NCBI RefSeq assembly: GCF_026626635.1
Contig: NZ_JAPNKA010000001.1
Span: 1,240,001 to 1,304,000 of the forward strand
Source of the DNA: Archangium lansingense
GTDB lineage: Bacteria; Myxococcota; Myxococcia; Myxococcales; Myxococcaceae
DNA: 64,000 nt
Reading direction: 5' to 3'
The translations under genes were made by a program, and so were the position numbers. The notes beneath the pieces were generated by a model. That model was given only the letters and a program-made list of their open reading frames with translations. It was not told the origin of the DNA and did not search any database. Below, in pieces: positions 44,520 to 52,843 of the stretch. Every line of letters starts with the position of its first letter. The stretch's first letter is position 1.

Positions 44520-44840
44520 ATGAATCCCAGCCCTGTTCCCCAACCTCGAGGCGCCACGGTGCGCGGCGCGCTGGAGGCCGAGCTGTCCTCGGCACCGGAG
44601 ACGGGCCTTACCGCGAAGGAGCTCTCCGCGCGGGTGGGCATCTCCGAGAAGGACGTGGCCGGACACCTGGAGCACCTGGAGAAGTCCCTGCGCGCCGGGG
44701 GCGCCGCGCTGGAGGTGATTCCCTCCGAGTGTCTCGCCTGCGGCTTCGTCTTCAAGGATCGCAAGCGCCTGACCCGGCCCGGCTCCTGCCCCGAGTGCCG
44801 CTCCACCCGCATCGAGCCGCCCGCGTTCCGCATCCGCTGA
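44520..44840 (+). CDS. Small winged-helix plus zinc-ribbon transcriptional regulator
   Basis: 106 residues. The N-terminal part has a helix-turn-helix (LTAKELSARVGISEKDVAGH, LEHLEKSLRAGG), and the C-terminal part a zinc ribbon with two Cys pairs, ECLACGF and GSCPECRSTRI. This small HTH/zinc-ribbon arrangement is known in predicted regulators (COG3357 type). Target unknown. It is divergent from the desaturase gene by 145 bases. Confidence 0.8.
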   Translation: MNPSPVPQPRGATVRGALEAELSSAPETGLTAKELSARVGISEKDVAGHLEHLEKSLRAGGAALEVIPSECLACGFVFKDRKRLTRPGSCPECRSTRIEPPAFRIR

Positions 44841-44874
44841 GAGGCTCGTGTCAGGGGCTCGCCGGAAGGGGCCC

Positions 44875-44914
44875 GCAAAAGCGAAGCGGCGGGAAGCCCA
44901 AGGCCTCCCGCCGC
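44875..44914 (-). terminator. Rho-independent terminator after the pyrophosphatase gene
   Basis: Minus strand GCGGCGGGAGGCC, loop TTG, GGCTTCCCGCCGC (one U-G pair), followed by TTCGCTTTTGC. It lies 34 bases after the pyrophosphatase stop codon. Confidence 0.8.
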
Positions 44915-44948
44915 TCGTGTCACTTCAGCCCGTGGGGGCCGCGAGTGA

Positions 44949-47450
44949 CTAGGCCGGCTTCACGCCCGGCTTGCCCTCGGCGATGGCGGCCATCGGGGTC
45001 TCGATGCGCATGCCGTAGAAGGAGCGGTACACGAACACCATCGAGGCGACGAAGAAGGCGCACGCGAGCACCGTGGTGAGGGTGCCCTGGCCGGACGCGT
45101 TCAGCTCCACCGCCAGCTCCACGGCGAGCAGGCCGAAGAGGGTGGTGAACTTGATGACCGGGTTGAGCGCCACGGACGAGGTGTCCTTGAACGGGTCGCC
45201 GACCGTGTCGCCCACGACCGTGGCCGCGTGCAGATCCGTGCCCTTGGCCTTCAGCTCCGTCTCCACCAGCTTCTTCGCGTTGTCCCACGCGCCACCGGCG
45301 TTGGCCATGAAGACGGCCTGGTACAGACCGAAGATGGCGATGGAGATGAGGTAGCCCACGAAGAAGTACGGCTCGAGGAACGCGAAGGCCAGGGTGCTGA
45401 AGAACACACCCAGGAAGATGTTGAGCATGCCCTTCTGCGCGTACTGGGTGCAGATCTCCACCACGCGCTTGGAGTCCTCCACGCTCGCCTTCTCCACGCC
45501 CTCCAGCTTGATGTTGGCCTTGATGAACTCCACCGCGCGGTAGGCGCCGGTGGACACCGCCTGCATCGAGGCGCCGGAGAACCAGTAGATGACCGCGCCG
45601 CCCGTCACGAGGCCGAGCAGGAACGGGGCGTGCAGCAGGCTGAGATAGCCCTGCTTGGTCGCGTCCAGCACCACGTTGCCCGTGGCCGTCTTGTTCCCGA
45701 TGAGGATGACGATGATGGAGAAGATCATCGTGGTGGCGCCCACCACGGCGGTGCCGATGAGCACCGGCTTGGCGGTGGCCTTGAAGGTGTTGCCCGCGCC
45801 GTCGTTCTCCTCGAGGTACTCCTTGCCCTTCTCGAAGTCCGGAGTGAAGCCGAAGTCCTTCTTGACCTCCTCCTTCACGTTGGGGACGTTCTCGATGAGG
45901 GACAGCTCGTACACGCTCTGCGCGTTGTCCGTCACGGGGCCGTACGAGTCCACCGCGATGGTGACCGGACCCATGCCCAGGAAGCCGAAGGCCACCAGAC
46001 CGAAGGCGAACACCGCCGGGGCGATCATCAGCGTGCTGGGGATGTCCATGCTGAAGAAGTAGGCGCCGCCCATCAGGCCCGCGATGATGATGCCCATCCA
46101 GTAGGCGGAGAAGTTACCAGCCACCAGGCCCGAGATGACGTTGAGGGACGCACCACCCTCGCGGGAGGCCGTGACGACCTCGCGCACGTGGCGGCTCTCG
46201 GTGGAGGTGAAGACCTTGATGGCCTCGGGGATGATGGCGCCGGCCAGGGTGCCACAGGTGATGATGGCCGACATCTTCCACCACAGGGTGCCGTCACCGG
46301 CCAGGTTGGGGATGAGCAGGTAGGAGACCAGGAACGTCAGCGCCACGGACACAATGGAGGTCAGCCACACCAGGAACGTGAGCGGGTGCTCGAAGTTCAT
46401 GTGGTCCGCGTTCTTGTACTTGCCGCCCTGGATGATGCCGTTGAGGCCGTAGGAGCCGAGCGAGGCCAGCACCATCACGATGCGCATCATGAAAATCCAG
46501 ACGAGCAGCTGGACCTGGAACGCCTCCGGCACCGCCAGGAGGATGAAGGTGATGAGCGCCACGCCCGTCACGCCGTAGGTCTCGAAGCCGTCGGCCGAGG
46601 GGCCCACCGAGTCACCGGCGTTGTCACCGGTGCAGTCGGCGATCACGCCCGGGTTGCGCGCGTCGTCTTCCTTGATCTTGAAGACGATCTTCATCAGGTC
46701 GGAGCCGATGTCGGCGATCTTCGTGAAGATACCGCCGGCGATGCGCAGCACCGAGGCGCCGAGCGACTCACCGATGGCGAAGCCGATGAAGCAGGGACCC
46801 GCGAAGTCGCGCGGGACGAACAGGAGGATGATGAGCATCAGCAGGAGCTCGGTGGAGATGAGCACCATGCCGATGGACATACCGGCCTGCAGGGGGATGG
46901 CGTAGGTGGGGTAGGGCTTGCCGCGCAGCGAGGCGAAGGCGGTGCGGCTGTTGGCGAAGGTGTTCACCCGGATGCCGAACCAGGCCACGCCGTAGCTGCC
47001 CGCGATGCCGATGAGGCTGAACACCAGGATGGTGACGACCTTGACGGGCGCCATGTGCTGCAGGAAGCCGAAGTACACCACCATCACGGCGCCGATGAGC
47101 ACCTCGAGGATGAGGATGAACTTGCCCTGGGTGACGAGGTACGTCTTGCAGGTCTCGTAGATGAGCTCGGAGATCTCGAGCATCGACTTGTGGACCGGCA
47201 GGTTGCGCAGCGCCGTGTACTGCATGAAGCCGAACACGAGGCCGAAGATGGAGACGGCGATGCCCGCCATCAGCAGGGCGCGGCCGTTGAGACCACCGAC
47301 GAAGGTGATCTGGCTGAAGTCAGGGAGGACGAGGTCCGCCTCGCTGGCGCGGGCGGAGCCGGAGGCCAGCACGGCCAGGAGTCCGAGGACCCTGACGGCG
47401 GTTCCGGTGACGCTCGCGCGGAGAGCGTCCATCCGTGAAGTGGGGTTCAT
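44949..47450 (-). CDS. hppA: Membrane-bound ion-pumping pyrophosphatase (V-PPase)
   Basis: 833 residues from the ATG at 47450, with GAGGAG 9 bases upstream. It carries a signal-peptide-like N-terminal extension (VRVLGLLAVLASGSARASEA) ahead of about 16 spans. Family motifs are present but divergent: ADCTGDNAGDSVGPSADGFE in place of the common GDNVGD-x-AGM-x-ADLFE, VDSYGPVTDNAQSVYEL, ANAGGAWDNAKK, VVGDTVGDPFKDTSS. It should couple pyrophosphate hydrolysis to H+ or Na+ pumping across the inner membrane. Whether it is K+-dependent or H+- or Na+-translocating cannot be decided by eye. The gap to the next gene, 47451-47876, carries three REP-like repeats and no gene. Confidence 0.93.
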   Translation of the reverse strand: MNPTSRMDALRASVTGTAVRVLGLLAVLASGSARASEADLVLPDFSQITFVGGLNGRALLMAGIAVSIFGLVFGFMQYTALRNLPVHKSMLEISELIYETCKTYLVTQGKFILILEVLIGAVMVVYFGFLQHMAPVKVVTILVFSLIGIAGSYGVAWFGIRVNTFANSRTAFASLRGKPYPTYAIPLQAGMSIGMVLISTELLLMLIILLFVPRDFAGPCFIGFAIGESLGASVLRIAGGIFTKIADIGSDLMKIVFKIKEDDARNPGVIADCTGDNAGDSVGPSADGFETYGVTGVALITFILLAVPEAFQVQLLVWIFMMRIVMVLASLGSYGLNGIIQGGKYKNADHMNFEHPLTFLVWLTSIVSVALTFLVSYLLIPNLAGDGTLWWKMSAIITCGTLAGAIIPEAIKVFTSTESRHVREVVTASREGGASLNVISGLVAGNFSAYWMGIIIAGLMGGAYFFSMDIPSTLMIAPAVFAFGLVAFGFLGMGPVTIAVDSYGPVTDNAQSVYELSLIENVPNVKEEVKKDFGFTPDFEKGKEYLEENDGAGNTFKATAKPVLIGTAVVGATTMIFSIIVILIGNKTATGNVVLDATKQGYLSLLHAPFLLGLVTGGAVIYWFSGASMQAVSTGAYRAVEFIKANIKLEGVEKASVEDSKRVVEICTQYAQKGMLNIFLGVFFSTLAFAFLEPYFFVGYLISIAIFGLYQAVFMANAGGAWDNAKKLVETELKAKGTDLHAATVVGDTVGDPFKDTSSVALNPVIKFTTLFGLLAVELAVELNASGQGTLTTVLACAFFVASMVFVYRSFYGMRIETPMAAIAEGKPGVKPA

Positions 47451-47683
47451 GGGGTTCAACTCCTCAAAAGCTCATCATCTGTGGCGGCGGCGCTCTCGGC
47501 CTCCGCACGCCGGGAAGAAGAGGGGGTGTCGAGGGGTTGGCCGCCTGCGGGCGGGGGGACCGCACGCCGACGCTTCAGCACAGCCTCGCCCTTCAGGGCC
47601 GGAGAGCACGCCTGAAGGCGGCCCGCGTGTACCACGGCCCCGGTAGGGAAGTCGAATTCCCGTAAGAGCAAGTGTTGCAACAT

Positions 47684-47718
47684 CCCCTCTCCCCTCGGGA
47701 GAGGGACGGGGTGAGGGT
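47684..47718. repeat. Dispersed palindromic (REP-like) repeat, copy 2
   Basis: CCCCTCTCCC-CTC-GGGAGAGGG then ACGGGGTGAGGGT. First of three copies in the 47451-47876 gap. Confidence 0.75.
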
Positions 47719-47738
47719 ATAGCGGTTCCCGAGTTCAA

Positions 47739-47772
47739 CCCTCTCCCTCTGGGAGAGGGACAGGGTGAGGGT
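47739..47772. repeat. Dispersed palindromic (REP-like) repeat, copy 3
   Basis: CCCTCTCCC-TCT-GGGAGAGGG then ACAGGGTGAGGGT, same orientation as copy 2, 20 bases away. Confidence 0.75.
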
Positions 47773-47834
47773 GTTCCGGCGCGCCCGGGCCGCTCCGGGC
47801 CTTATCCCACAGGTAAGGTAGGCTTCTCGTAAAG

Positions 47835-47868
47835 ACCCTCACCCCCACCCTCTCCCAGAGGGAGAGGG
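47835..47868. repeat. Dispersed palindromic (REP-like) repeat, copy 4 (inverted)
   Basis: ACCCTCACCCCCACCCTCTC followed by CC-AGA-GGGAGAGGG, inverted relative to copies 2 and 3, and 8 bases from the stop of the periplasmic protein gene, where it may also terminate transcription. Confidence 0.75.
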
Positions 47869-47876
47869 AGTACGTC

Positions 47877-48389
47877 TCAGAGCACCTTTACCTTGATGCT
47901 CTTCAGCTCCTGATCGCCGCGAAGGATGCTGACGGTCCACTCGCCGGGCTTGTTCATGCGCACGCCAGTCCACTGGCGGGAGCGCCAGCCCTCGCCCTTG
48001 ATCTTCACGTCCTTGGTCTCGCGCACCACGGTGCCCTGCTTCACCTGGACCATCAGGTCCTCGATGCTGTCGCCCTGGGGAACCAGGTAGGACTGCCACA
48101 GCATGATGCTGGTGCCGGCCTTGATGCTGTCGGGGTTGGCCTCGACGGTGCACTCGAACTTGTTGGGGCCATCCTTGGCGACCTCGGTGCACAGCTTGGC
48201 GTCCACCAGCACGGGGCCCTGGCCCTGGCCCTTGTAGAAGTACTCCCAGGTGGTCTTCACCGCGTCGGCGGACGGGGCCTTCACGGGCTCTTGCGCCGGG
48301 GCGGCGCTCGGCTCCGCCTCCTGAGCCATCGCCACGCCACCGAACGCCACCACCGCGCACATCGCCAGCTTCTTCAGATTGCTTGCCAT
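47877..48389 (-). CDS. Periplasmic hypothetical protein
   Basis: 170 residues from the ATG at 48389, with GAGGGGG upstream. A signal peptide (LKKLAMCAVVAFGGVAMAQ) with an Ala-rich linker precedes a beta-rich domain: VKTTWEYFYKGQGQGPVLVD, LCTEVAKDGPNKFECTVEAN, GTSIMLWQSYLVPQGDSIED and MNKPGEWTVSILRGDQELKS. Two Cys may form a disulphide. The ending W-x-x-x-Q-W/MNKPGEWTV pattern resembles DUF2914-type beta domains, but the match is weak, and I do not assign a function. It follows the AtoE-type gene by 67 bases. Confidence 0.7.
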   Translation of the reverse strand: MASNLKKLAMCAVVAFGGVAMAQEAEPSAAPAQEPVKAPSADAVKTTWEYFYKGQGQGPVLVDAKLCTEVAKDGPNKFECTVEANPDSIKAGTSIMLWQSYLVPQGDSIEDLMVQVKQGTVVRETKDVKIKGEGWRSRQWTGVRMNKPGEWTVSILRGDQELKSIKVKVL

Positions 48390-48456
48390 GATGTTTCCCC
48401 CTCGATTCGGGCTGAGCAGGGCCAGCCAGGACCGCCGGCCCGCTGGGAGCAGGTGT

Positions 48457-49797
48457 CTACCACAGGAAGAAGGCGAGGGTGACGAGCGGCAAGTAGACGA
48501 AGAAGGCCACCAGCAGGAAGCCGAGAATGTCCTTGAAGTCGAGCCGCGCCACCGCCAGCAAGGGCAGGGCCCAGAAGGGCTGGATGAGGTCGGTGGCCAT
48601 GTCCCCCCAGGCGTACGCGAGCACCACCTTCTCGGGTGCCACTCCGAGCGTCTGGGCCGCCTGCAGCAGGTAGGGTGCTTCGATGGCCCACTTGGAGCCG
48701 CCCGAGGGCACGAAGTAATTCACCACACCGCTGTAGAGATAGACGATGGCGGGGAACGTCTGGGTCGTGGAGAGGGAAACGAAGAGCTGGCCGATGCGCT
48801 CGGTGAGGCCGGTGGCCTTGAAGATGCCGTAGATGCCCGCGTAGAGCGGGAACTGCAGCACGATGCCGTGCAGCACGCTGGCGGCCTCCTCGCTGGCCTT
48901 GAGCAGCCGCGCGGGCGTGCCGTGCAGCAGCACCGCCAGCGTGAGGAAGAGGAAGTTCACCACGTTGAGGTTGATGGCCTTCCAGCCGCCGTTGAGCCAC
49001 AGGTGGCGCCCGAACCAGACGAGGCCCAGCACGCCGAAGACGACGTTGAGCAGCGGCGAGTAGTCCATCCACACGGCGGCGCTCTTCTCGCTCGGGCGCA
49101 CGGGCGGCTCGAAGTCCTTGAGCTGCTCGAGGATGGCCGGGTTCACCCGCACGGCGCGCTCGGGCCGCGGGTGCAGAGCCCACGCCAGCAGCGTGAGGCC
49201 GCCCACCACCGCCACGGTGAGCCCGAGGTTGAAGGGGGAGAAGAGTGTCCGGTCGATGGGGATGATGCCGAGCTGCTTCTCCAGGAAGTGGCCGGGGGTG
49301 GCCACCAGCAGCGGGGCGGAGGCGGACAGGCCGGCGTGCCAGGTGGCGCCCAGGCCGAAGTACGCACAGGCCACCAGCAAGCGGTAGTCCACGTCCGGCT
49401 GTCGTCGCACCACGAAGCGCACCAGCATGGCGCTGGCCACCAGGGACAGGCCCCAGTTGATGTAGGCCAGGCCCATGGACACCGAGGCCATGAGCACCAC
49501 CGCGCCCCGAGGGCTGCGCGCCAGCCCCGCCAGGTGCTCCAGCAGCCCACGCACCGGACGGGTGAGCGCCAGCAGGTACCCGGTGAACATCACCAGCGCC
49601 ATCTGCATGGAGAAGGTGAGCAGCTCCCAGAAGCCGCTTCCCCAGGCGTCCACCACCCGCCCAGACGGCGTGTCCGCCCAGCCCATCGCCAGCCCCATGG
49701 TGAGCAGCGAGAGCAGCACCGCGATGGCGAACGAGCTGGGCACGAAGCGCGCGGAGAAACGGCCAAGGGCCTCCGCGATGCGAACGAGTGTTTCCAC
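48457..49797 (-). CDS. atoE: Short-chain fatty acid transporter (AtoE family)
   Basis: 446 residues, starting at GTG 49797, with about 11-12 membrane spans. Landmarks of the AtoE/TIGR00366 family are ARFVPSSFAIAVLLSLLTMG, VVDAWGSGFWELLTFSMQMA, NWGLSLVASAMLVRFVVRRQ, GLGATWHAGLSASAPLLVAT and FVPSGGSKWAIEAPYLLQAA. It probably takes up acetoacetate or short-chain fatty acids. It stands alone, with no thiolase or CoA-transferase genes beside it. Confidence 0.9.
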   Translation of the reverse strand: METLVRIAEALGRFSARFVPSSFAIAVLLSLLTMGLAMGWADTPSGRVVDAWGSGFWELLTFSMQMALVMFTGYLLALTRPVRGLLEHLAGLARSPRGAVVLMASVSMGLAYINWGLSLVASAMLVRFVVRRQPDVDYRLLVACAYFGLGATWHAGLSASAPLLVATPGHFLEKQLGIIPIDRTLFSPFNLGLTVAVVGGLTLLAWALHPRPERAVRVNPAILEQLKDFEPPVRPSEKSAAVWMDYSPLLNVVFGVLGLVWFGRHLWLNGGWKAINLNVVNFLFLTLAVLLHGTPARLLKASEEAASVLHGIVLQFPLYAGIYGIFKATGLTERIGQLFVSLSTTQTFPAIVYLYSGVVNYFVPSGGSKWAIEAPYLLQAAQTLGVAPEKVVLAYAWGDMATDLIQPFWALPLLAVARLDFKDILGFLLVAFFVYLPLVTLAFFLW

Positions 49798-50051
49798 GGG
49801 ACGTCGGGCTCCAATGAGGGGGGAGGTCGTACCTTCCCTCGGCGCATCTGAACACGGAGCAGCACGCCTTCCGAGAAAACCGGCGTGACCCCGTCACGGC
49901 TCAGCGGCCACTTCGGTGACGACTGGCGCACACTCCAGGCCCTCCGAGTGTCTGGATTCCATCGGAAAGTCCTCGTGGGACGGCCCCACATGTCAGGGAA
50001 TGCGCAGCCCCCCACTTGTCGCTCTGAAGTGCAATGGCCATCTGCCCCCTC

Positions 50052-50366
50052 ATGGCCTACCGCGTCCATATCCCTGTGGAGCTGTGGAGCACCTTGAAAG
50101 CGCTTCCACCCGGACTCGTCGAACGCGTGCATCGGCGCATCGACGACATCGCCCAGCTGGCCGAGGTGGCTCCTCCCCTCAACCCGCTCTGGTTCAAGCT
50201 CGGCGCCACGGACCGGCCCTTGCTGCGCTGCATTGTGGATGGGTACGCCCTCCTCTACGAGGTCGACGAGTCCTGCCGCACCGTCTCCGTGCTCGACGTC
50301 GAGCAGGAGGAGACCGAAGAGGCCTCGCTGTCCTTGGATCTCCTGGCCGCCAACGGCCGTCACTGA
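50052..50366 (+). CDS. RelE/ParE-like toxin-fold protein
   Basis: 104 residues from the ATG at 50052 (MAYRVHIPVELWSTLKALPP). The order of elements resembles RelE/ParE folds: two helices (LVERVHRRIDDIAQLAEVA) then a beta-hairpin (LRCIVDGYALLYEVD) and a final strand (TVSVLDVE). I see no antitoxin gene adjacent on either strand, so it may be an orphan or a remnant. Assignment is by fold pattern only. Confidence 0.55.
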   Translation: MAYRVHIPVELWSTLKALPPGLVERVHRRIDDIAQLAEVAPPLNPLWFKLGATDRPLLRCIVDGYALLYEVDESCRTVSVLDVEQEETEEASLSLDLLAANGRH

Positions 50367-50924
50367 CGCGGCTCCCCCCGTCGCCCGTTGCAACCTCACC
50401 CCTTCGGGGAGAGGAGATGTGGCTTCACCCGGTGCGCAGGAGGCTGTACGCCGTCATCGATCCCCCCTCGGCGATGATGCCCCGCACTCTGGCTGGTTTC
50501 TCCCCGCCCTCCAGCACCTCGCTCGCGAAGCCCCCCGCCGCCATCCGCGGTGCCCGCTGATCCTCCACCTCGCGTGAGTCACCACTGTTCCGCGCACTTC
50601 GCGCCGCCGAACCAGGAGCACCTGCCGGGCCCGAATTCGAGCAACTGGTCCGATGGTCGGACCAGTTGGTGATGCGCGCGGCCAAGGCGCTGCCTGCTCA
50701 GGAGGCTCCGCGCAGCGGCAGCGGATCAACCCGAGGGGACTGGAAACGGGCGGAGGAGCGGTAGAAGTTTCAGCCCGGTTATGGTGCTTTTTACAGGCCC
50801 TCGGGCGTCACCCTGTACCAGCGAATGAGGGGATGCGCGCCGATAGTGGCCTACAGGCAGGGTTCTTCAACCACTTCGCGACATACCAAGTGCGCGAGCC
50901 CTCGTCGGGCGCGGCGGCACGAAC
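50367..50924. other. 558-base gap without a clear gene
   Basis: It holds a degenerate CACCCC/GGGGAGAGG palindrome near 50397-50412, a 12-base perfect palindrome at 50642-50668, and on the minus strand a short readable stretch ending near 50425 (APRMAAGGFASEVLEGGEKP, ARVRGIIAEGGSMTAYSLL) that may be the eroded C-terminus of an old gene. The end of the gap is the likely promoter region of the kinase at 50925. Confidence 0.5.
50642..50668. promoter_or_regulatory. Perfect inverted repeat (operator-like)
   Basis: Arms CAACTGGTCCGA and TCGGACCAGTTG, 12 bases each, flank a TGG loop. It lies 257 bases upstream of the kinase ATG. The half-site ACTGGTC resembles FadR-type half-sites, but no GntR regulator is encoded nearby. 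Confidence 0.5.
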
Positions 50925-52829
50925 ATGGCATGGCTCCAGGGCGCTGTGGAACCCGACTCCCGCCCGAATTGCGCCTGCCACACTCCGCACACGGAACTGG
51001 CGGAGTGCCCCACCGTCGTGCGGGCCCCTGTGGCCTGCACGCCGAGCTCGGTGACCCTGCCGCCTTCGGGCGGGCGGGCCGAGAAGCTCGTGGGCCAGCG
51101 CTTCGGCAGCTTCATGTCCCTATGCGAGCTGGGCCGCGGTGGCATGGGCACGGTGCTGCTCGCCGAGCACGTCCTCATCCCCAAGCGCGTCGCGGTGAAG
51201 GTGCTCCACCCCCACCTTGCCGACGAGCCGGAGCTCGTCTCCCGCTTCCTCGCCGAGGCGCGGGCGATGAGCCTCGTGCAGCACGAGAATGTCGTCACCG
51301 TCTACGACCTCGACACGCGCGAAGGCCACCCCTACTTCGTCATGGAGTACCTGGAGGGCCAGAGCCTCGCCGCCTTCGCACGCGGGCCGCTCGAGCCGCC
51401 GCTTGCCGTGGAGCTGCTCGCCCAGGTGTGCGACGCGCTCGGGGCCGCTCACGCGCGCGGCATCGTCCACCGAGATCTCAAGCCCGCCAACCTCTTCCTC
51501 GTGACGGGCCCCAACGGGCGCCACCGGGTGAAGCTGCTCGACTTTGGCATCGCCAAGCGACTCGTCCGGCTGGAAGGGGAGACTCCCACTCGCACCGGCG
51601 TGCTCATGGGCACTCCCGAGTTCATGGCCCCCGAGCAGTGTGGCGGCTCGGACGTGGATCCACGCACCGACCTCTACGCCGTGGGGGTGCTCGGCTATCT
51701 GCTGCTCACTGGCACCACGCCCTTCAGCGGCAGCAACGCCGCCGAAATCCTCGTGGCCCACCTGCAACAGGCCCCGCGCCCACCGCACGAGGTGCGCCCG
51801 GGGATTCCGTCCGCGCTCTCCGCGGTGCTGTTGCGCGCGCTCGCCAAGCGGCCCGAGGCGCGCTTCGCCACCGCCGCCGAGCTGCGCGCCGCCCTGGAGG
51901 CCTCCATCACTCCGGCGCGCACGCCCGTGCCGCTGCCTCTGTCCGGCTTCTTCGCGCGTGTGCCCGTGCATGGCTCGCTGGGCATGCGCGAGTACCCCTG
52001 TGAGCGCGTGGGCCGTACCGGCCTCTTCGTGCGCACCGGCGACGAGCCACCGCCGCTCCTCTCGGACGTGTCGCTGCTGCTGCGGCTGCCCGGGGGCGAG
52101 CTGCCCTGCACCGGCCAGGTGGTGCGCCACGTGACGGGCGAGCAGGCCCGGGCGTGGAACATGGTGCCAGGCTTTGGCGTGGAGCTGCGCGACGCCACCG
52201 CCGCCTTCCAACAGACCTTCACCCGGCTGCTCGCGGGGGAGAAACCCCCAGAGACCACGCCTCCCACCGCTCCCCAGGATGACGCCCGCGCCGAGCCCGT
52301 GCTGCGCGAGTTCCGCCAGCGGCTCTCCGGGAACCATTACACGGTGCTGAGCGTGCCCCGGGACGCGGACGCCGACATGGTGCGCGCCAGCGCCCGCGAC
52401 TCTCGCAACCGACTCGAGCCCCTGCTCGCGCTCCCCCTGTCTCCCGGCCAGCGCGCCCTCGTTCAGCGCGCTCTCGGCAAGGTGGCCGAGGCGCTCCTCG
52501 TGCTTGGCCACCTGGAGCGGCGCGTGGAGTACGACGCGGAGCTGCGCAACCTGGACGGCGTGGTGCGCTGCCTCGCCGCCGGCCTCACCGTCACCGCCCT
52601 GGAGACGTGCCGCCGGCGCTACCTCACCCGCCACCCGGAGACCGAGGGCCACTCGCTGCTGCACCTGGCCTCCGGAGACGCCTTCCGCTCCGCCGGCCGC
52701 CTGTCCGAGGCCCTCTCCGCCTACGAGGCTGCCCTCCGCGTGGATCCTCTCCACCTCGAAGCCCTCAAGCGCTGGCATGCCCTCCGAGCGAGGATGCGCG
52801 GTCATGCGTCCCCCGCGCCCCCCCGTTAG
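50925..52829 (+). CDS. Ser/Thr protein kinase fused to PilZ-like, J-like and TPR regions
   Basis: 634 residues from the ATG at 50925. The N-terminal kinase (about 58-330) is complete: LCELGRGGMGTVLLAEH, VAVKVLHPHLA, HRDLKPANLFLV, LDFGIAKR, MGTPEFMAPEQCG. Next is a PilZ-like beta domain (about 345-430) with GSLGMREYPCERVGRTGLFV and SLLLRLPGGELPCTGQVV. A stretch near 465-555 (NHYTVLSVPRDADADMVRAS, YDAELRN) looks like a DnaJ-like fold without the HPD motif. The end (about 580-625) has TPR-type helices (LHLASGDAFRSAGRLSEALS, YEAALRVDP). No membrane span, so it is cytoplasmic. A c-di-GMP input on a Ser/Thr kinase is plausible but untested. It precedes the AarF gene by 14 bases. Confidence 0.82.
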   Translation: MAWLQGAVEPDSRPNCACHTPHTELAECPTVVRAPVACTPSSVTLPPSGGRAEKLVGQRFGSFMSLCELGRGGMGTVLLAEHVLIPKRVAVKVLHPHLADEPELVSRFLAEARAMSLVQHENVVTVYDLDTREGHPYFVMEYLEGQSLAAFARGPLEPPLAVELLAQVCDALGAAHARGIVHRDLKPANLFLVTGPNGRHRVKLLDFGIAKRLVRLEGETPTRTGVLMGTPEFMAPEQCGGSDVDPRTDLYAVGVLGYLLLTGTTPFSGSNAAEILVAHLQQAPRPPHEVRPGIPSALSAVLLRALAKRPEARFATAAELRAALEASITPARTPVPLPLSGFFARVPVHGSLGMREYPCERVGRTGLFVRTGDEPPPLLSDVSLLLRLPGGELPCTGQVVRHVTGEQARAWNMVPGFGVELRDATAAFQQTFTRLLAGEKPPETTPPTAPQDDARAEPVLREFRQRLSGNHYTVLSVPRDADADMVRASARDSRNRLEPLLALPLSPGQRALVQRALGKVAEALLVLGHLERRVEYDAELRNLDGVVRCLAAGLTVTALETCRRRYLTRHPETEGHSLLHLASGDAFRSAGRLSEALSAYEAALRVDPLHLEALKRWHALRARMRGHASPAPPR

Positions 52830-52843
52830 TATGGGCCGCGCGC

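Noticed and set aside
45228..47438. Long plus-strand open frame opposite the pyrophosphatase
   Set aside because: His/Glu/Asp/Arg-rich antisense translation of a membrane protein; no start signal.
48379..49851. Plus-strand open frame opposite the AtoE-type gene
   Set aside because: Antisense of a hydrophobic protein, giving Glu/His/Arg-rich nonsense.
50052..50366. Complete type II toxin-antitoxin module
   Set aside because: No antitoxin-like ORF is found on either side; only an orphan RelE-like fold can be supported.
50642..50668. Classical FadR/GntR operator
   Set aside because: FadR-type sites need TGGT-N3-ACCA; here the half-sites are too far apart, so only a generic palindrome is reported.
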